From the NCBI RefSeq assembly GCF_904848625.1, contig NZ_CAJHCP010000014.1, positions 124,001-188,000 of the forward strand: a stretch of DNA of 64,000 nt, given 5' to 3'. Positions 7,911 through 17,237 of this stretch are shown here, in pieces. The translations under genes and the position numbers were made by a program. The stretch's first letter is position 1; the number at the start of each line of letters is the position of its first letter. The DNA comes from Paraburkholderia metrosideri (GTDB lineage Bacteria > Pseudomonadota > Gammaproteobacteria > Burkholderiales > Burkholderiaceae). The notes under the pieces were generated by a model. The model was given only the letters and a program-made list of their open reading frames with translations. It was not told the DNA's origin and ran no database searches.

Positions 7911-10151
7911 TCAATACCTCCACGTCAGATTAACACTGCCGTTCAGAGGGGCCGCGTAGATGCCGGTGGAGTACTCCAGCGTGGCGAAGTGCTTCTTGTT
8001 GAGCGCGTTATTCAGATTCCCCGTAATGCTGAAGTGACGGTTGACGTCGTAGCGCATCATGAAGTCCAGATCGGAATAGGCGCCCTGACGCACGGTGCCT
8101 ACCCCTTCGGCTTCGAAGCGGGTTGCGCTCTGCCAGCGGACACTGCTGCCCACCGTCAGCTTGTGATCGAAGTAGGGGACGCGATAGGTCGTGGACAGAT
8201 GCAAGGTCTTGCGCGGCACGAAGGTTTGCGTCGACAGACCGTCGTCGCCGACCACGCGCAGAATCGTTGCACCCGCACTGACGTTCCAGTCACGCGTGAT
8301 CTGCCCGGCAACTTCCGCTTCCACCCCCTGCGACGTGGCATTACCTGCTGTGTACGCTTCGTTTCCGGTCTCCAGGTTCAGGCCCGCGTCGGTCGCAATG
8401 TTGGTCTGACGGATATGAAAGACGGCGAGCGACGTATTCAACCGGTTGTTGAAGAAGGCCCCCTTCAGGCCTGCTTCGGCGCTGCGCCCACGCGCGGGTC
8501 CGAGCAACTGGCTATCCCTATTCAGCTGGTACTGCGGATTGAAAATCTTCGTGAAGCTGGCGTACGCGGTGATCTGCTTCGTCAGATCGACGGTCAGGCC
8601 GACATACGGCGCCGAGCCGACCGACTGTTGCGAATAGGGCGTGCCGCTCGCGTCGCCGCTGCTGCCCGCCTGCGTGTAGTTGATGCCGAGCAGCAGATTG
8701 ACACGATCGCTGAGATTCCAGCGCGACGACGCATAGACCGAGCGGCGCACATCGAGGTAGTGCGTGTAATCGGTTGCGGCGCCAAAGGCCGGTTCCGGGA
8801 AGGTGCCGGCCAGCAACTCGGAGAGGCTCAGCGCTGTGCCGTCGGTATCGCCTTGGCCGGAAGGATTGCTCAATTCCGAACGGGAGAAGCTGGCGCCGAA
8901 TACGAGATCGTGGGTTCGTCCGAACAGATCGATTTTGCCGGACACGTTCGAGTCCAGCACGATCTGACGGTTCGACTCCTTCCACCACGATGTATAGGAT
9001 TCGATCCCGCTGCCGTCGGGATTCAGCGCGCCGTTCGGATAGAAGATTTTCGCGTTGCTCGAAATGTCGTTGAAGGCCGCTGTCGTTTTCCATTTCCAGC
9101 GTTGGCCGAGTTGCTGGGTCAACTCTGCGAAAGCCCGCTCCTCCTGGGTATTGAAGTACGCCCAACTGGGCGCCATGCTCGCGCCCACGCCATAGCTGAG
9201 CTGGTTGCCATTGGCGTCGAGCAGCGGCAGGCCGCCCCATTGGGCGCCGTCGGAGCGGTTGTTTTCGTAGCTGAAGCCGAGTGTCGCGAGCGTGGTGGGG
9301 GTGAGATTCGCGTCGACCACGCCATAGACGATGTCCTTGCTCGGCTTGTAGCGGTCAATATAGGAATTGCCGTCTTCATGCACGGCGACGAGACGTCCGG
9401 CGACCGTGCCCGCCTTGTTCAATGGGCCCGAGACATCGACGTCGATGCGCTTCGTATCCCACGATCCGTAGGAGATATCGCCTGACGCCTGGAAATCATA
9501 GGTCGGACGCTTACGGATGAAATTGACCGTCGCGGACGGATTGCCGGTGGCCGCATTCAGTCCGTCGGCGCCGCGCAGCACTTCGACACGGTCATACAAC
9601 GCCATGTCGATGTCACCATATTGCGACGTATAGATCAGCGGCGTGCCGATCCCGTCGAACTGGAAGTTGGTGATCTGGAAGCCGCGTGACGTGAAATCGG
9701 TCCGATCGGTTTCGTATTGATCGACCGTGACGCCGGTCACGTGTTTCAGCGCGTCGTTCACGCTATTGAGCTGGAAATCGTCCATTTGCTGGCGCGTCAG
9801 CACGGAAACCGACTGCGGTGTTTCCTTCGGCGACAACGGGATCTTGCTGCCCGCGGTCGTCGAGTGGAACGTGTAAGCATGGGTTTTTTCCGTTGGCGGC
9901 TGCACATCGTCGCTGCTGGCGTTGACGCTGACCGTCGGCAACTGGGCTTCCTGCGCGGCGGGAGCGGTTTCCGCGTTCGCGCTCTCGCTGCTGCTGGCGG
10001 TCTCGTTGGCCTGGGCCCGTGACACCGTCGGCACGATGCCGGCAAACGCCAGCATCACGACAATCGGGCGGAGGTGGCAACGCACGTTCCGGCTGAGAGT
10101 GGCCGCTGGAGTGGCGGAATGGACAGATCTGCAGGAACGACGACGGCTCAT
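7911..10151 (-). CDS. TonB-dependent siderophore receptor (FhuE/FpvA-like)
   Basis: 746 residues from the ATG at 10151, the first Met giving a signal peptide: basic MSRRRSCRS..., hydrophobic PIVVMLAFAGIVPTVSRA, cleavage near AQA. A plug domain follows (PQSVSVLTRQQMDDF, RVEVLRGADGLNAATGNPS) and then a 22-strand-type barrel with YGSWDTKR and a C-terminal segment ending in an aromatic residue (LTWRY). It imports a ferric siderophore across the outer membrane using TonB energy. No N-terminal signalling (STN) domain is evident between the signal peptide and the plug. A Fur-box-like sequence lies 29 bases before the start. The frame extends 27 codons upstream but that stretch runs through the operator region. 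Ligand unknown. Confidence 0.92.
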   Translation of the reverse strand: MSRRRSCRSVHSATPAATLSRNVRCHLRPIVVMLAFAGIVPTVSRAQANETASSSESANAETAPAAQEAQLPTVSVNASSDDVQPPTEKTHAYTFHSTTAGSKIPLSPKETPQSVSVLTRQQMDDFQLNSVNDALKHVTGVTVDQYETDRTDFTSRGFQITNFQFDGIGTPLIYTSQYGDIDMALYDRVEVLRGADGLNAATGNPSATVNFIRKRPTYDFQASGDISYGSWDTKRIDVDVSGPLNKAGTVAGRLVAVHEDGNSYIDRYKPSKDIVYGVVDANLTPTTLATLGFSYENNRSDGAQWGGLPLLDANGNQLSYGVGASMAPSWAYFNTQEERAFAELTQQLGQRWKWKTTAAFNDISSNAKIFYPNGALNPDGSGIESYTSWWKESNRQIVLDSNVSGKIDLFGRTHDLVFGASFSRSELSNPSGQGDTDGTALSLSELLAGTFPEPAFGAATDYTHYLDVRRSVYASSRWNLSDRVNLLLGINYTQAGSSGDASGTPYSQQSVGSAPYVGLTVDLTKQITAYASFTKIFNPQYQLNRDSQLLGPARGRSAEAGLKGAFFNNRLNTSLAVFHIRQTNIATDAGLNLETGNEAYTAGNATSQGVEAEVAGQITRDWNVSAGATILRVVGDDGLSTQTFVPRKTLHLSTTYRVPYFDHKLTVGSSVRWQSATRFEAEGVGTVRQGAYSDLDFMMRYDVNRHFSITGNLNNALNKKHFATLEYSTGIYAAPLNGSVNLTWRY

Positions 10152-10475
10152 GAAAGGTATCCGCAAACAATGAAATCGCGAATAGTAATCATTCCCATTT
10201 AGGTTTTCAATAGAATTATGCAAATGCTTCAATCGATGTGGGGTTTTTTGACTCCGGAATTGGCTGTCAACCGTCGGGTTGTCGGCCTGAAGTCAGTTCA
10301 GCAAAGGTTTGCGGAAGGCTGGGGATGAATTGCGAGGCGACATGTCCGGCGATGCTTCCGGATTCTTACCTCCCGATGCATGCGACGAACGAAGCTTCAG
10401 CGAGTCATGGGTGACCCAGATGAGCGCGTGCCGGATTCAACGTCCGCTCGTTCCGCGCGCTCATCACGCTCATCA
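10152..10475. other. Intergenic region before the TonB receptor gene
   Basis: About 320 bases between the receptor start and the end of the ParB-like gene. It holds the Fur-box-like site (10180-10199) within an AT-rich stretch that should contain the receptor promoter. In the remaining ~275 bases I see no convincing gene, RNA or repeat. Confidence 0.6.
10180..10199 (-). promoter_or_regulatory. Fur-box-like operator of the siderophore receptor
   Basis: On the minus strand the site reads AATGGGAATGATTACTATTC, close to the Fur consensus of repeated NATA/TAT hexamers (GATAATGATAATCATTATC). It sits 29 bases before the receptor start, where bound Fe-Fur would block transcription. The match is by eye. 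Confidence 0.65.
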
Positions 10476-11069
10476 TTAAGCCGCTTTCCCGACGTAGCCG
10501 GGTAACCCGGCGGCCAGCTTGCTCTTTGCCAGCTTGAGTGCCTGCCGTTCAACGGCGGCATATTCTTCGTCCGTGCGCGGATAGGGCAGGCGGGTTCGAA
10601 ACAGATCTGCCCATCTGAATTCCTCGAGCGGGACGGACGTTTTCTCGTATCCGCCTGCATCACGAACCGACGCGGCGAGACTGCGGAATTCGTCGTCGGC
10701 CAGATCCCAGATGTGCGCGGGCATGTCCGAGAAGCTTTTACGTTGGCTCTGAGCGTCGTAGGGGTAGGTCCAGCGCCGATTTTCCATCGAGAGCCAGAAG
10801 TCGGAATGCGACAGCGCTGAAAAGTCGGCCACCAGCACGGCGGGCATCGCTTTGACTCCGGTGTGCCATAACGCGGTGGCGACGTGATGATGGTCGATTG
10901 CGTAACGCGAACCCGCAGGCCCGAGTACGACCGGCACGGGCTTTTCGGCGATGGCCATGTCAAGGTCATGACCTGAAAGCGACTGGTAGAACCGGATCTT
11001 CCTGTGTATTTCGCGCAGACCGTGGGTGAACTGGGTCGGCCGAAGTTGGTCGATTTTTACGGTGTTCAT
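10476..11069 (-). CDS. ParB-like family protein (ParBc_2 type)
   Basis: 197 residues from ATG 11069, which is preceded by a strong ribosome site (CCGGAGAGAG on the minus strand). The N-terminal half has the IDQLRPTQ segment and the conserved YAIDHHHVATALWHTG block typical of the small ParB-like putative nuclease family, whose biochemical role is not settled. There is no helix-turn-helix or CTPase dimerisation part as in true partition ParB, and no parA neighbour, so it is not a segregation gene. It diverges from the DUF6496-like gene; the 171-base gap presumably holds both promoters. Confidence 0.82.
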   Translation of the reverse strand: MNTVKIDQLRPTQFTHGLREIHRKIRFYQSLSGHDLDMAIAEKPVPVVLGPAGSRYAIDHHHVATALWHTGVKAMPAVLVADFSALSHSDFWLSMENRRWTYPYDAQSQRKSFSDMPAHIWDLADDEFRSLAASVRDAGGYEKTSVPLEEFRWADLFRTRLPYPRTDEEYAAVERQALKLAKSKLAAGLPGYVGKAA

Positions 11070-11240
11070 GCTTCTCTCTCCGGACAGACGCGGCGCTCGC
11101 CACTGAACAAACGCCGCCGGTTGTCCAGTTGTGTGCGCACGGTACGCAGGCGGCACGCGGGATGCTGCAATGGTGACAGGTACCCCACGTACCCGGTTGC
11201 CCTCATTCTCGACAGATCAAATCGACTGAAGGAGAAAATC

Positions 11241-11393
11241 ATGCCGCTGAAAAAAGGAACCTCGAAGGCGACGGTGTCGCACAACGTCAAGACCGAGTCA
11301 AAGCATGGTAAGCCTCACAAACAGGCGGTAGCCATTGCACTGAATCAGGCTCGCAAGTCGGGCGCAAAAATTCCGCGGAAGGAGGAGAAATGA
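11241..11393 (+). CDS. DUF6496-like small basic protein
   Basis: 50 residues, strongly basic (MPLKKGTSKATVSHN..., HGKPHKQAVAIALNQARKSG). The core KQAVAIALNQAR is the hallmark of small DUF6496-type proteins, often found near stress genes and with no known biochemical function. AAGGAGA at 11229-11235 sits six bases before the ATG at 11241, fixing the start; the longer frame from 11004 lacks such a site. A GFA-type gene follows after 130 bases on the same strand. Confidence 0.8.
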   Translation: MPLKKGTSKATVSHNVKTESKHGKPHKQAVAIALNQARKSGAKIPRKEEK

Positions 11394-11523
11394 TCGGACT
11401 TGTCCGGGGCGCCGCCGCAGAGGCGATCCCGGAATGGCACCGGTCGCCGGTGGGCCGGTTTCAATTGGCCGAAGTGCAGGCCAATGTGCAGCGCCACGTC
11501 GTACCGTACCGAGGAGTTTCACG

Positions 11524-11931
11524 ATGACTGACGAAGCGCAGTTCGAAGAGCATGGCGGTTGCGCATGTGGCGCGGTCCGGTTCGTCGTCACGGCGCCGCC
11601 CAGACGCGTGTCGTTATGCCATTGCATGACCTGCCGACGGGTCCATGGCAGCGTGTTCGGCAGTTATGCAATGTTCGAACGCGGCGCTGTGCATTTTTCG
11701 GGGCCTGCGCAAGGCTGGCAGAGTTCGTCTGCGGCGCGGCGATATTTTTGCCCGGTGTGCGGGTCGGTTGCCTTCATGGACTATGCGGACAAAGATGAAA
11801 TAGATGTTCCACTTGGCGCCTTTGATCATACCGGCGTGTTTGAGCCGACTTATGAACTGTGGTGCTGCCACAAGGAACCGTGGTTGCCGAAGGGCGCGCG
11901 AACTGAATACGACGAAGAACGCACGGCGTAA
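11524..11931 (+). CDS. GFA-family zinc protein
   Basis: 135 residues. Zinc-binding cysteines in the GFA (glutathione-dependent formaldehyde-activating-like) pattern: CACG near residue 12, CHCMTC near 34 and CPVCG near 76. The family was named for a proposed S-hydroxymethylglutathione role that is not generally confirmed, so the reaction is open. GAGGAG 12 bases before ATG 11524 supports this start over the longer open frame from 11434. Confidence 0.88.
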   Translation: MTDEAQFEEHGGCACGAVRFVVTAPPRRVSLCHCMTCRRVHGSVFGSYAMFERGAVHFSGPAQGWQSSSAARRYFCPVCGSVAFMDYADKDEIDVPLGAFDHTGVFEPTYELWCCHKEPWLPKGARTEYDEERTA

Positions 11932-12236
11932 CGCGTTCGCTTCGTTGACCGGGCTCTCGTGCGCTGGCGGCCCAGCAGTCGTGTTCGCGTTCGCGCGCCA
12001 TCATCGCCGCTAATAGCGGGCAATCCGTGTCTCTTCATCGGCTCAGAAAGAAAAGCTGTGCGCTGGCCCATCAGTTGCTGGTCACATTCGATAGCTCTCT
12101 CAGCCGGTCAGCCTTTTGGCCTCCGCGTCCGCCCATTTGATCAACGAAATTGCGATCAGTGATGCCGACGCACGCAGTCACGCCAGAAACGACTGACGCA
12201 ATAACACTTGAATCCACACAACAAGAGTCGCCACGA
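11932..12236. other. Intergenic region, nothing recognised
   Basis: About 305 bases between the GFA gene and the flavoprotein gene. It should carry the promoter of the latter. The downstream frame stays open from 12150, so up to 29 extra codons could be coding if the start is earlier. No clear repeat or RNA seen. Confidence 0.5.
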
Positions 12237-13649
12237 ATGCCACACATCATGGAAGTCGACGTTGCGATCATCGGCGCCGGGACTGCGGGTCTGAACGCGC
12301 TTCGGCAAATCAAGGCGGCGGGACAATCGTTCGTGCTGATCGAGCGCGGCGAACTCGGGACCATGTGCGCGCGCACTGGCTGCATCCCGTCAAAAGCGGT
12401 GCTGCATGCCAGCGAAATCATGCGCAGCTGGGCCGAGGCTGAAGGCGCCGGGCCAGTCGGACGGGTGACGGAGAATGCCAACCGGCTTTGGCGTGCCGCC
12501 CGTGCAACGCGGGACGAGTCGGCCCGTGGCATGGCAAAAGAAACGCTTGAGCTGGCCGGCGAACGACTGATTCGCGGCGATGCACGGGTGGTGGGCCCAA
12601 CTGACATTCAGGTCGACGGCCGGCTGATCCGCGCGCGGGCCATCGTCATTGCGACCGGCTCGGCGGCGGTCGTTCCAGACAAATGGAAAGCATTGGGCAA
12701 TGGCATATTGACGACCGATTCGCTGTTCGATCTGGACACCCTGCCCGCCACCATGGGATTGGTGGGGTTGGGGGCGATCGGCCTCGAAATGGGTCTGGCG
12801 TTGAGTCGGCTGGGCGTGCGCGTGACCGGCGCCGATCAAAGCAACGTGGTTGGAGGAATCAGTGATCCGACGATTGCCGACGTCGCGCGACAGCACTTCG
12901 AACACGACATGACGATGTGGCTGGGCGAATCCGTCGATATCGAACGCAACAGTGCCGGACGTTTCGAACTGGTGTCCGGTGGACCGTCGCCAGGACGCAC
13001 GGAAGTCGAGTGCGTTCTGGTCGCGTTGGGGCGTCATTCATCACTGCCGGAACTTGAGTTGCACAACGCGGGCATCGAAGTCGATCAGCATGGCAACGTG
13101 CCATTCGACCCGCAGACCATGCGGATTGGCGACTCGAACTTCTATCTCGCGGGCGACGTCAGCAGCGCGCGGCCGTTACAGCACGAAGCGGCCGACGAAG
13201 GAAGCATCGCCGGATGGAACGCGGTAGCGCACGAGTCAAACGTTGGCTTCAGGCGGCGCGTACCGCTGTCGATTGCGTTCACCGACCCGGATTTCGCCGC
13301 GGTGGGTTGTGCATTCGACAAGCTTGCCGCGGGAACGCTGGTCGCCGAAGGAAGCGCGGACACCAATGCACGCTCCAGCATCGCAGGCCAGAACGACAAT
13401 GTGGTTCGTCTGTATGTCGAGCCGGGTAGCGGCAGGTTGCTCGGCGCGGCGTTATTCGCGGGCGCGGGCGAGCATCTGGCCCATCTGCTCGCGTGGGCCG
13501 TACAGCGCGGCGATACGGTGGCAGAGTTGCTGCGCGTGCCGTTTTACCATCCCACCGTCGAAGAGATCATCCAGACCGCGCTTCACGACGCGGCGTCGAA
13601 ACTGAATTTCCCTCGCCGACTCGATCTGGCGTCCAGCGGGCACCAGTGA
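12237..13649 (+). CDS. Dihydrolipoyl-dehydrogenase-like pyridine nucleotide-disulfide oxidoreductase
   Basis: 470 residues from ATG 12237 (alternatives 12150 and 12249; no strong ribosome site at any). FAD site IIGAGTAG at residues 11-18, redox-active disulfide C44/C49 in TMCARTGCIPSK, an NAD fold GLGAIGLEMG, a second FAD motif FYLAGDVSS, and the C-terminal HPTVEE catalytic His-Glu pair. All parts of an active lipoamide-dehydrogenase-type enzyme are present. Identity to true E3 is moderate by eye and no 2-oxoacid dehydrogenase E1/E2 genes are nearby, so it may act on another disulfide or quinone. The gene stands alone. Confidence 0.88.
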   Translation: MPHIMEVDVAIIGAGTAGLNALRQIKAAGQSFVLIERGELGTMCARTGCIPSKAVLHASEIMRSWAEAEGAGPVGRVTENANRLWRAARATRDESARGMAKETLELAGERLIRGDARVVGPTDIQVDGRLIRARAIVIATGSAAVVPDKWKALGNGILTTDSLFDLDTLPATMGLVGLGAIGLEMGLALSRLGVRVTGADQSNVVGGISDPTIADVARQHFEHDMTMWLGESVDIERNSAGRFELVSGGPSPGRTEVECVLVALGRHSSLPELELHNAGIEVDQHGNVPFDPQTMRIGDSNFYLAGDVSSARPLQHEAADEGSIAGWNAVAHESNVGFRRRVPLSIAFTDPDFAAVGCAFDKLAAGTLVAEGSADTNARSSIAGQNDNVVRLYVEPGSGRLLGAALFAGAGEHLAHLLAWAVQRGDTVAELLRVPFYHPTVEEIIQTALHDAASKLNFPRRLDLASSGHQ

Positions 13650-13734
13650 TTGTCCGGCGAGACCATCGCAGCGCCGCCGCCTTCACGCGCGATCCGCCGA
13701 GCAGCGTGGATCGGGCGGCGCAAGCACCCGCCGT

Positions 13735-15873
13735 CTACTCCACCCTGGACGAGTCCGCCAGCACCTGGCGCAGCATCTTTGCCAGCGTGTCGGGCCGGTA
13801 GGGCTTGTGCAACAGCGTCACGCCAGGCGCAAGGATGTTGTTTCGGGAGAGGATGTCGCGCGTATGTCCCGACGTAAACAGCACCGGAATCGCTGGCGTG
13901 CGGCTTCTCGCCCACGCGGCGAGATCCGCGCTTTTCTCGATGCCTGGCATGACGACGTCGGTGAAAACCAGATCGATCTTGACGCCGCTTTTCAGAATGA
14001 CCATTGCCGCATCGCCATTGGACGCCTGGAGCACCCGGTAGCCCAGTTCCTGCAGCAGTTCGACCGAGGTCGAGCGGACCTGCGCGTCGTCTTCCACTAC
14101 CAGCACGGTTTCATGGCCACCCTCCTGTGACATCACCCGGACTTCGTCGGACGCGATTTCCGACTCGTCACTGCGCGGAAAATGCATCTGGATGGTCGTG
14201 CCGACGCCGACTTTACTGTGAATCGCCAGGTGCCCGCCACTTTGACGGACAAACCCGAACACCATGCTCAGCCCCAGTCCCGTGCCGCGTCCGTCTTCCT
14301 TGGTCGTGAAAAACGGCTCGCAGGCGCGCTGCACCACTTCAGGCGGCATGCCCGGGCCGTCATCCTGAACCGTGATTCGCAGATACTCGCCGGCTGCAAT
14401 ACCGGCGCCGGCGACCTCATGCGCGGCGAGGCTGACGTTCTCGGCGAACACGTTCAGCCGTCCGTCCCCGTTCATCGCGTCGCGCGAATTGATGGCCAGG
14501 TTGAGCACGGCGTTTTCCAGCTGGTTTCTGTCGACCTTGATCGACCATGAACTCTCTGGAAGCGTCAACTGGACCACGACTGTTTCACCCAGCGCACGCT
14601 GCAGCAGATCCGACAGGCCGTCGAAAATCCGCCGCGGGTTCATGACCGTGGGCGAGAGCGGCTGCCGTCGCGCGAACGCAAGCAGCTGCGACGACAGCTT
14701 GGCGCCTCGCTCCACCGCAGACGCCGCCGCATTGACGCGCTGCTGGACATTCTGATTGCCGCGTTCCTGAAGTGCCAGAAGTTGCAGGTTGCCTGAAATG
14801 ATCTGCAGCACGTTGTTGAAGTCGTGCGCGACGCCGCCGGTCAGCGCGCCAATCGCCTCCATCTTCTGCGACTGGCGTAGCTGTTCCTCGACGGCAATGC
14901 GTGCCGCGACTGCATCGTCGACGCGCTGTTCCAGCGTGCGCGTCAATTGAAGCAGCGCATGTTCCGCGACCTTTCTTTCGTGGATATCCACCAGCACGCC
15001 GGGAAAACGGCTCGGCTGACCATCGTCGCCATAGTCGCAACGTCCGCTTGCCAGAATCCACATGTACTCGCCGTCGTCCGCGCGGCGTATCCGGTATTCC
15101 GTGTTGTAGGGGACACCGCGCTCGATGGTCCGCGTGATCTGCTCGTGCACCCGGCCCAGATCGTCGGGATGAATCTTGCGCAGGGCGGATTCCAGCGGTA
15201 GTCCGCATTGCGCCTGATCGACGGTGAACGAGAACGTTCGTGCGAAGCGCTCGTCGCCCGTGACCTGGTTGGCCTTGATGTCCCACACGAACGAGCCCAG
15301 CACGGCGCCCGAATTGAGCGCCAGCTGGATGCGCTCGTTGGCGGCGCGAAAGGCCGCTTCGGCTTCCCGCCGCCGCCGTTCTGCGCTGACCCGCGCGGTG
15401 GTCTCGATGACGATGGAAATGACGCCGGCCGGAGCGCCGTCGTCCTCGACGACCGGGCTGTAATACAGGTCCATCCAGACGTCTTCGGCTGCGCCGCTCC
15501 TGAACAGCACGAGTTCCTTGTCGCGGTACGACAGCGTTCCACCAGCGAGGCACGTATCGACCACATTGCGGTTGAAGTCGGCCACCTCCGGCCAGCCTTG
15601 TTCGACGGGGGAGCCCAACAGAAAGGGATGCCGGCCGCCCGCAAACACCGCGTAGGCGTCGTTATAGACCATGTAGCCGGGCTGCCCCCAGAGCATGACC
15701 AGAGGGACGGGGGACGCGAGCAGCATCTGGACGGCGGCCCGAAGGCTGCCCGACCATTGGTCGATGGGGCCCAGCGCGGTGGTCGACCAGTCGAATTCGC
15801 GAATCCGCCCGGCCATTTCGCCGCGCCAGCCGGCGCATCCGTGGTCGTCGCTCAGCACCTGCATGAAAGCCAC
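13735..15873 (-). CDS. PAS-domain hybrid sensor histidine kinase/response regulator
   Basis: 712 residues, no obvious membrane segments, so probably cytoplasmic. Order: N-terminal PAS-like region (~45-170), short coiled coil (SAERRRREAEAAF), second PAS with PAC motif (~180-305), coiled coil, HisKA with phospho-acceptor H350 in GGVAHDFNNVLQ, HATPase with N box LNLAINSRDAM and G boxes DDGPGMPP and GRGTGLGLSM, then a receiver with phospho-acceptor D639 in VFTDVVMPG and conserved KPY. The output partner is not encoded nearby and the signal is unknown. Two PAS domains suggest sensing of a small ligand, light or redox state. Confidence 0.92.
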   Translation of the reverse strand: MAFMQVLSDDHGCAGWRGEMAGRIREFDWSTTALGPIDQWSGSLRAAVQMLLASPVPLVMLWGQPGYMVYNDAYAVFAGGRHPFLLGSPVEQGWPEVADFNRNVVDTCLAGGTLSYRDKELVLFRSGAAEDVWMDLYYSPVVEDDGAPAGVISIVIETTARVSAERRRREAEAAFRAANERIQLALNSGAVLGSFVWDIKANQVTGDERFARTFSFTVDQAQCGLPLESALRKIHPDDLGRVHEQITRTIERGVPYNTEYRIRRADDGEYMWILASGRCDYGDDGQPSRFPGVLVDIHERKVAEHALLQLTRTLEQRVDDAVAARIAVEEQLRQSQKMEAIGALTGGVAHDFNNVLQIISGNLQLLALQERGNQNVQQRVNAAASAVERGAKLSSQLLAFARRQPLSPTVMNPRRIFDGLSDLLQRALGETVVVQLTLPESSWSIKVDRNQLENAVLNLAINSRDAMNGDGRLNVFAENVSLAAHEVAGAGIAAGEYLRITVQDDGPGMPPEVVQRACEPFFTTKEDGRGTGLGLSMVFGFVRQSGGHLAIHSKVGVGTTIQMHFPRSDESEIASDEVRVMSQEGGHETVLVVEDDAQVRSTSVELLQELGYRVLQASNGDAAMVILKSGVKIDLVFTDVVMPGIEKSADLAAWARSRTPAIPVLFTSGHTRDILSRNNILAPGVTLLHKPYRPDTLAKMLRQVLADSSRVE

Positions 15874-16330
15874 CTTCTGTTCTGTTGAACCGGCAGTCTC
15901 GTATCCGCTCCCGCCGATGTCAATTCACGCGGCCCGCTCTGTCCAGTCGGGCGGACCCGGGCGCCCACAAGGACTTCATGCGGGCTCGCGTGAGTGTGAC
16001 GGCGGGCGACTGCGGCAGGAGCCTGCTGAAATGTTATGCCACGCGAATCGCAGAGGTAATTGCCAGCAAGGCGCGAGCCCGGCTTGCGGTTCTTGAGCGT
16101 AAGTCGCTGATTTTCGGGTAATTTGATCGCCGTGCGCGGTATTTCACGACGCCCCGCAACCGCATCGCGCATTCATGCGGGCGCGACGGACGATAGTCGC
16201 GAACCTGCGGCAACTGATCGTATGCTGTCGCAGAGCGTGGGCGCGACGTTCGCCCAATCGCGCCGCGTCAGGTTGGCGGGTGCATCCGCCACGGCGGCCT
16301 TCTTCATCGAAATACAACTGGTCAAACGCC
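15874..16330. other. Divergent intergenic region, nothing recognised
   Basis: About 455 bases between the divergent kinase and MarC genes; presumably the two promoters. The MarC frame is open back to 16175 but the extra part is arginine-rich and not membrane-like. I see no convincing RNA, repeat or small gene. Confidence 0.5.
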
Positions 16331-16993
16331 ATGTTCCTGTTGAGCGAATTCTTCAAGTCGGTACTGTTGATCGTCACCACGCTGTTTCCGATCATCAATC
16401 CGCCTGCGGTTGCGCTGATCATCTTGAGCATGGTGCGCGGCGCCAGCGAAGAAGATCTCACCGAACTCGCGCGCCGTATCGCGATCAACGGCTTCGTGAT
16501 TCTTCTCGCTTCGCTGTCGATCGGCGCGTACGTGCTGAAATTCTTCGGCATATCGGAAGACGTGTTGCGGGTCGCTGGCGGCATCGTGATTGCGACAGCG
16601 GGCTGGGGCCTGCTGCAATCGCCGACCGATGAAACCGTCGAGCCGACCCCCGATCCCAGGCGGACCGCGTCGTTACGCAGCAAGGCGTTCTATCCACTGA
16701 CATTGCCGATTACAGTCGGTCCGGGATCGATCGCGGTCGCGATTGCATTGGGTACCGGCTCTCCGCACGAAGGCGTGCTGCCCGTGCATGTGGTCGGCGT
16801 TGCGGTGGCTCTGGTGCTGCTTTGCCTGAGCATCTTCTTCTGCGTGCGCTACGCGAAGCGGATGGAAAGGCTGCTGGGAACCGTCGGCACACAGATCGCC
16901 ATGCGGCTCTTTGCGTTCGTGCTGTTCTGCATTGGCATTCAGTTGATGTGGATCGGTGTGGCGGGGTTGATCGACAGCCTGCATCTGCATTGA
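16331..16993 (+). CDS. MarC-family integral membrane protein
   Basis: 220 residues from ATG 16331, about the usual length of the family. About six hydrophobic segments; conserved early motif TTLFPIINPPAVALIIL and central LPITVGPGSIAVAIALG are typical of MarC/UPF0056. Members are multi-pass inner-membrane proteins without a firmly established transport substrate, despite the name (multiple antibiotic resistance). The start was chosen because translation then begins directly with membrane helix 1; no strong ribosome site is visible. Stands alone. Confidence 0.9.
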   Translation: MFLLSEFFKSVLLIVTTLFPIINPPAVALIILSMVRGASEEDLTELARRIAINGFVILLASLSIGAYVLKFFGISEDVLRVAGGIVIATAGWGLLQSPTDETVEPTPDPRRTASLRSKAFYPLTLPITVGPGSIAVAIALGTGSPHEGVLPVHVVGVAVALVLLCLSIFFCVRYAKRMERLLGTVGTQIAMRLFAFVLFCIGIQLMWIGVAGLIDSLHLH

Positions 16994-17237
16994 GCGCCGT
17001 CGGGCCCAACAGGAAGCTGGGAAGCTACGGCAAACGGTAAGGCAATGGAAAGGAGGCGGAGGTCGCCGCAGCCAGCAAACCTGCTACTGCAGCGACACGG
17101 TCGTTATAACGCCATCGACTAAGCACCTGACAAATCGTTGGTTCTGTGTGGTCACCCGCGCTGCTAAAGTCGCCGCGATGGACGAAAAGCGTCCAACACC
17201 ACATGCAAACATCGAACTGGAAATACGGGGCTTGGAT

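Noticed and set aside
7989..9485. Plus-strand frame of 498 codons opposite the TonB receptor
   Set aside because: Shadow of the receptor; no motif or ribosome site.
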